A stretch of 51,190 nucleotides of DNA from a virus. Shown in pieces: positions 49,975 through 51,190 of this stretch (position 1 is its first letter; every line of letters begins with the position of its first letter). Where the stretch lies: IMG/VR virus record IMGVR_UViG_3300032516_000039, positions 1-51,190 of that record; one strand, 5' to 3'. Position numbers and translations under genes: made by a program. Below the pieces are notes generated by a model. That model had not been told where the DNA came from and made no database searches. It saw only the letters and a program-made list of their open reading frames with translations.

Positions 49975-50154
49975 ATGGAAACAAAAGAAATAATAATTAA
50001 AGCGATTGAATTTGAAAATGGCGATCAGTTGCTGGCAAGTCAGTACAATAAAAATTTTGTATTGGTAAAAGAAAGCGGAGTCCCATCAGGAAAAATAATA
50101 ATGGAATATACCGATAATGAAATGTCCGAAATATATAAATTTTACAAAATATAA
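49975..50154 (+). CDS. Small hypothetical protein (59 aa)
   Basis: ATG 49975 lies 7 nt behind GGAG; an ATG at 49969 is too close. Starts METKEIIIKAIEFENG; mixed alpha/beta. Small protein in the early-type block; no family recognised. Confidence 0.6.
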   Translation: METKEIIIKAIEFENGDQLLASQYNKNFVLVKESGVPSGKIIMEYTDNEMSEIYKFYKI

Positions 50155-50173
50155 TATAAGGAGGTAATATGAA

Positions 50174-50440
50174 ATGAAGATCACAGAAAAAATGTTGTTA
50201 GACAATTACACGGGATTAACGGTATGCGGATGTAAAATATCAAAAATTGAGAAGGATGAAATATACTGGGAATATCGGTATGAGCACGGTGAAGGCGCGG
50301 CAGTATGTAGCCGAGATAAAGCAGACTTGATCAGTTTGGAATACGATAGAGTCGGGGACATTGATCTTGATATTATAGATCACCCGTCAATCGATAAGAT
50401 TAATATCGATGAAGCTAAATTATGGGGCGATCGAATATAA
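50174..50440 (+). CDS. Small acidic hypothetical protein (88 aa)
   Basis: AAGGAGG ribosome site; ATG 50174, because an ATG at 50169 stops after two codons. Acidic, with GLTVCGCKISKIEKDEIYWEY split strands. No known domain. Confidence 0.6.
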   Translation: MKITEKMLLDNYTGLTVCGCKISKIEKDEIYWEYRYEHGEGAAVCSRDKADLISLEYDRVGDIDLDIIDHPSIDKINIDEAKLWGDRI

Positions 50441-50459
50441 AATAATATAAGGAGGTAAC

Positions 50460-50618
50460 ATGAAAAGAGATTATGACAGAATCACGCTGGACATACATCC
50501 GACAATTTTTAAAAAATTAAAAAAAATTATGGATGAACGGAAAGCAGTTGGCGATCCGTGTACTATGTCCGAACTTGTGCGAAAATCAATAATAAAGTTT
50601 CTGGAGGAAAAAAAATGA
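50460..50618 (+). CDS. Ribbon-helix-helix (Arc/CopG-type) regulator, 52 aa
   Basis: AAGGAGG site. The 52-residue product fits an RHH fold: strand RITLDI (about 7-12), helix PTIFKKLKKIMDERKA, helix MSELVRKSIIKFLEE. Dimers insert the strand pair into the DNA major groove. Position behind the early promoter suggests a transcription regulator. ATGA overlap with the next gene. Confidence 0.75.
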   Translation: MKRDYDRITLDIHPTIFKKLKKIMDERKAVGDPCTMSELVRKSIIKFLEEKK

Positions 50619-50785
50619 AAGCGGAAAACGTATTGTATAAAGACCTCGGAGCTATGGAAGTATGTAATGTAATCAGAGACAGGATTAGAAATTCGGAAAA
50701 AAATACTTACAGCGTTATGGATATTTATGATATTATCGATAAGGTAATATCGCCAACGGAAAAAAAGTTCCCAGGAGAGAAATAA
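50615..50785 (+). CDS. Small hypothetical protein (56 aa)
   Basis: Start at ATG 50615, after GGAGG and overlapping the RHH stop; an upstream in-frame ATG would run through the RHH gene. Mostly helical (NVIRDRIRNSEKNTYS; DIYDIIDKVI). No family recognised. Confidence 0.55.
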   Translation: MKAENVLYKDLGAMEVCNVIRDRIRNSEKNTYSVMDIYDIIDKVISPTEKKFPGEK

Positions 50786-51123
50786 TGAAAACATTTAAAA
50801 CAGATCGCAGTATCGACATTGAAGTTGAGATAGAACACTATTCCAAATATCGGAAATCGCCAGACCCGTACAGCCCAGACGATGACGAAGAGTGCGACGT
50901 TATTGCATATATCGTCGAGGGCAAAAAGAAAGTCCCGCTGACACAAGAGCAGATTGCATTTTTAGGATTGGAAAAAGAGGCGATTGACAATATCAAGGAA
51001 GATCAATATGAAGAATATGATCGGATAATCGATGAAAGGTCAGTACCTGAAAAATTACAGGATAGACTTAAAATGCAAATACTTCAAATACAGGAAAATT
51101 ATAAAAAGGGGTTGGGATTATGA
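50785..51123 (+). CDS. Acidic hypothetical protein (112 aa)
   Basis: TAATG overlap with the previous gene. Rich in Asp/Glu with central DPYSPDDDEEC. Strongly acidic proteins of early phage operons often mimic DNA, for example inhibitors of nucleases, but no known family is recognised. Two strands (SIDIEVEIEHY; VIAYIVEG) precede the helical C-terminal half. Confidence 0.55.
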   Translation: MKTFKTDRSIDIEVEIEHYSKYRKSPDPYSPDDDEECDVIAYIVEGKKKVPLTQEQIAFLGLEKEAIDNIKEDQYEEYDRIIDERSVPEKLQDRLKMQILQIQENYKKGLGL

Positions 51124-51190
51124 TAGTCGGAAATATTTACAAGGGAATCAAGCGGATTATAGAATTTAATTTGCGAGCGATGGATGACAA
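51120..51190 (+). CDS. Start of an unidentified gene (cut by window end)
   Basis: ATGA overlap with the previous stop; reads MIVGNIYKGIKRIIEF and continues past the window end without a stop. Only 23 residues are seen. Confidence 0.4.
   Translation, partial: MIVGNIYKGIKRIIEFNLRAMDD

Noticed and set aside
1-51190. tRNA or rRNA genes
   Set aside because: No cloverleaf with a T-loop GGTTCRA pattern and CCA-side stem was recognised; a tRNA scan would be needed to exclude them fully.

Overview
The window is a continuous stretch of a tailed-phage (or prophage) genome. Every gene I can support lies on the + strand, genes are packed with 1-20 bp overlaps or gaps, and the content is terminase, portal, capsid, contractile tail, baseplate, lysis genes and homing endonucleases. 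The head genes are of HK97 type (portal, Mu F-like minor head protein, S78 protease, HK97-fold capsid). The tail follows the Mu order: gp37-like, DUF2635, sheath, tube, chaperone, tape measure, gpN, gpP, gp45, gp46, gp47, gp48. The virion is therefore probably a myovirus. The DNA is AT-rich, with AGGAG-type ribosome sites and TTGACA/TATAAT-like promoters. Lipoprotein signals, a PspA-like protein and a lipase in the lysis region point weakly to a diderm bacterial host. The host cannot be named from the sequence.

Layout. 1-3183: small early/accessory genes, two nuclease-like genes, a homing endonuclease, a lipoprotein-type lytic transglycosylase and a folded inverted-repeat element. 3225-6816: the most unusual region, with three arrays of perfectly spaced 36-bp modules around a two-gene operon (a ParB-like protein and a Nop/IS110-C-terminal-like protein). 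5945-17099: a surface-sugar cassette with two SpsF-like cytidylyltransferases, a Gfo/Idh/MocA oxidoreductase, a DegT aminotransferase, two GNAT acetyltransferases, a NeuB-like protein, a TIM-barrel protein and a MAF/DUF115 protein with TPRs, interspersed with membrane, PspA-like and small proteins. 17118-19658: HNH, TerS-like and TerL genes, ending in a promoter/terminator pair. 19675-26819: receptor-binding and collar-type tail proteins, a glycosyltransferase-like protein, a methyltransferase and two homing endonucleases. 26822-35298: head and connector genes. 35313-47849: contractile tail, baseplate and fibres. 47875-49466: lysis region and terminator. 49708-end: a promoter and a new run of small, probably early or regulatory genes.

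Main result. The three arrays contain 4, 15 and 3 modules (22 modules, 44 spacers) of the form WGCCA, N8, GAGWAAACCA, N8, GAGCG. The 36-bp period never slips, and each array holds a whole number of modules. The largest array begins 7 bp after the stop codon of a 235-residue protein that looks like the C-terminal RNA-binding half of IS110 transposases (a Nop-like fold) without a nuclease domain. This matches what is known of TIGR-Tas systems: tandem interspaced guide RNA arrays, 36-nt dual-spacer tigRNAs and Nop-domain Tas proteins, found in phages and parasitic bacteria. Features here that I do not know to be described are the splitting into three arrays, the ParB-like partner gene, the small nuclease-less Tas, and the placement of arrays around and inside a sugar-modification cassette. 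The assignment rests on pattern recognition and needs structural and RNA-level confirmation.
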